A DNA stretch of 64,000 bases from Ornithinimicrobium cavernae (GTDB lineage Bacteria; Actinomycetota; Actinomycetes; Actinomycetales; Dermatophilaceae): NCBI RefSeq assembly GCF_003121625.1, contig NZ_QDDJ01000001.1:1-64000 (forward strand). The letters are read 5' to 3'. Position 1 is the first letter of the stretch, and every line of letters begins with the position of its first letter. A model generated the notes under the pieces. The model ran no database searches. It saw nothing but the letters and a program-made list of their open reading frames with translations, and was not told the DNA's origin. Position numbers and translations under genes: made by a program. Positions 63,937 to 64,000 of this stretch are shown piece by piece.

Positions 63937-64000
63937 ACCGCGCGGGCTCTAGCGATTACGGTCACCCTAATGCGACACGCGCGGCCGCGTGCGGAACTTC

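Larger units (their letters stand above)
55278..64000. mobile_element. Element 2: serine-integrase element inserted in tadA, right end outside window
   Basis: It begins where TadA homology stops (about 55278, uncertain by a few bases) and continues past 64000. Gene order from the left end is integrase, a chain of overlapping leftward genes, winged-helix proteins, a zinc-binding protein, a prim-pol/ATPase replication protein and more small genes, all leftward. A replication module without visible phage structure genes fits an actinobacterial integrative conjugative or satellite element; transfer genes could lie outside. Confidence 0.85.

Overview
The window is high-GC actinobacterial chromosome. 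The evidence is very GC-rich coding DNA, the ftsH-folE-folP-folBK-DUF3180 cluster, RipA-like NlpC/P60 and DUF3352 genes, a lysine/alanine-tailed topA, and the 'helicase/secretion neighbourhood' in which a DECH-box helicase converges on a Tad-type pilus locus. Gene order and style suggest an Ornithinimicrobium/Serinicoccus-like member of the Intrasporangiaceae group; that placement is inference, since no rRNA is present.

Positions 1-39669 are ordinary chromosome. In order they hold: a DUF222 gene cut by the window edge; the leftward folate operon with ftsH; hpt, tilS and a DUF2342-type metalloprotease; dacB; ppa; an NlpC/P60 hydrolase; a DUF3352 membrane protein; tRNA-Thr(CGT); a secreted alpha/beta-hydrolase with holB and tmk; an Lrp-type regulator facing a Cys/Met-metabolism PLP enzyme; topA; a phosphotransferase; a secreted phosphodiesterase; DoxX; a TetR-controlled heterodimeric ABC exporter; a lipoprotein; a methyltransferase; hppA; the DECH helicase; and the distal end of the tad operon.

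The tad locus is transcribed leftward (tadA, tadB, tadC, DUF4244 pilin-like gene, TadE, TadE-like). It is broken by two unrelated large-serine-integrase elements. Element 1 (39670-52333, 12.66 kb) splits the DUF4244 gene. Joining the two host flanks at a shared GT dinucleotide restores a perfect 66-codon DUF4244 frame, so both boundaries can be placed to the base. Element 1 carries its integrase, a 45-aa ORF coupled to it, a frameshifted resolvase, a TGGGACAG repeat array beside an AT-rich palindrome, a PD-(D/E)XK-like nuclease divergent from a HEPN-like zinc-ribbon protein, several decayed genes (CWB2 lipoprotein, minimal nucleotidyltransferase) and many unrecognised ORFs. No capsid or conjugation genes are visible.

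Element 2 starts near 55278 inside tadA and runs past the right edge. It has a second serine integrase whose last codons and stop lie in host tadA DNA, a chain of overlapping small genes, winged-helix proteins and a primase-polymerase/ATPase replication protein. Its right junction and the 5' part of tadA are outside the window.

Together these features suggest that the pilus locus is a repeated integration target and is probably non-functional while either element is integrated. Element 1 at least should be able to restore its target gene by precise excision.
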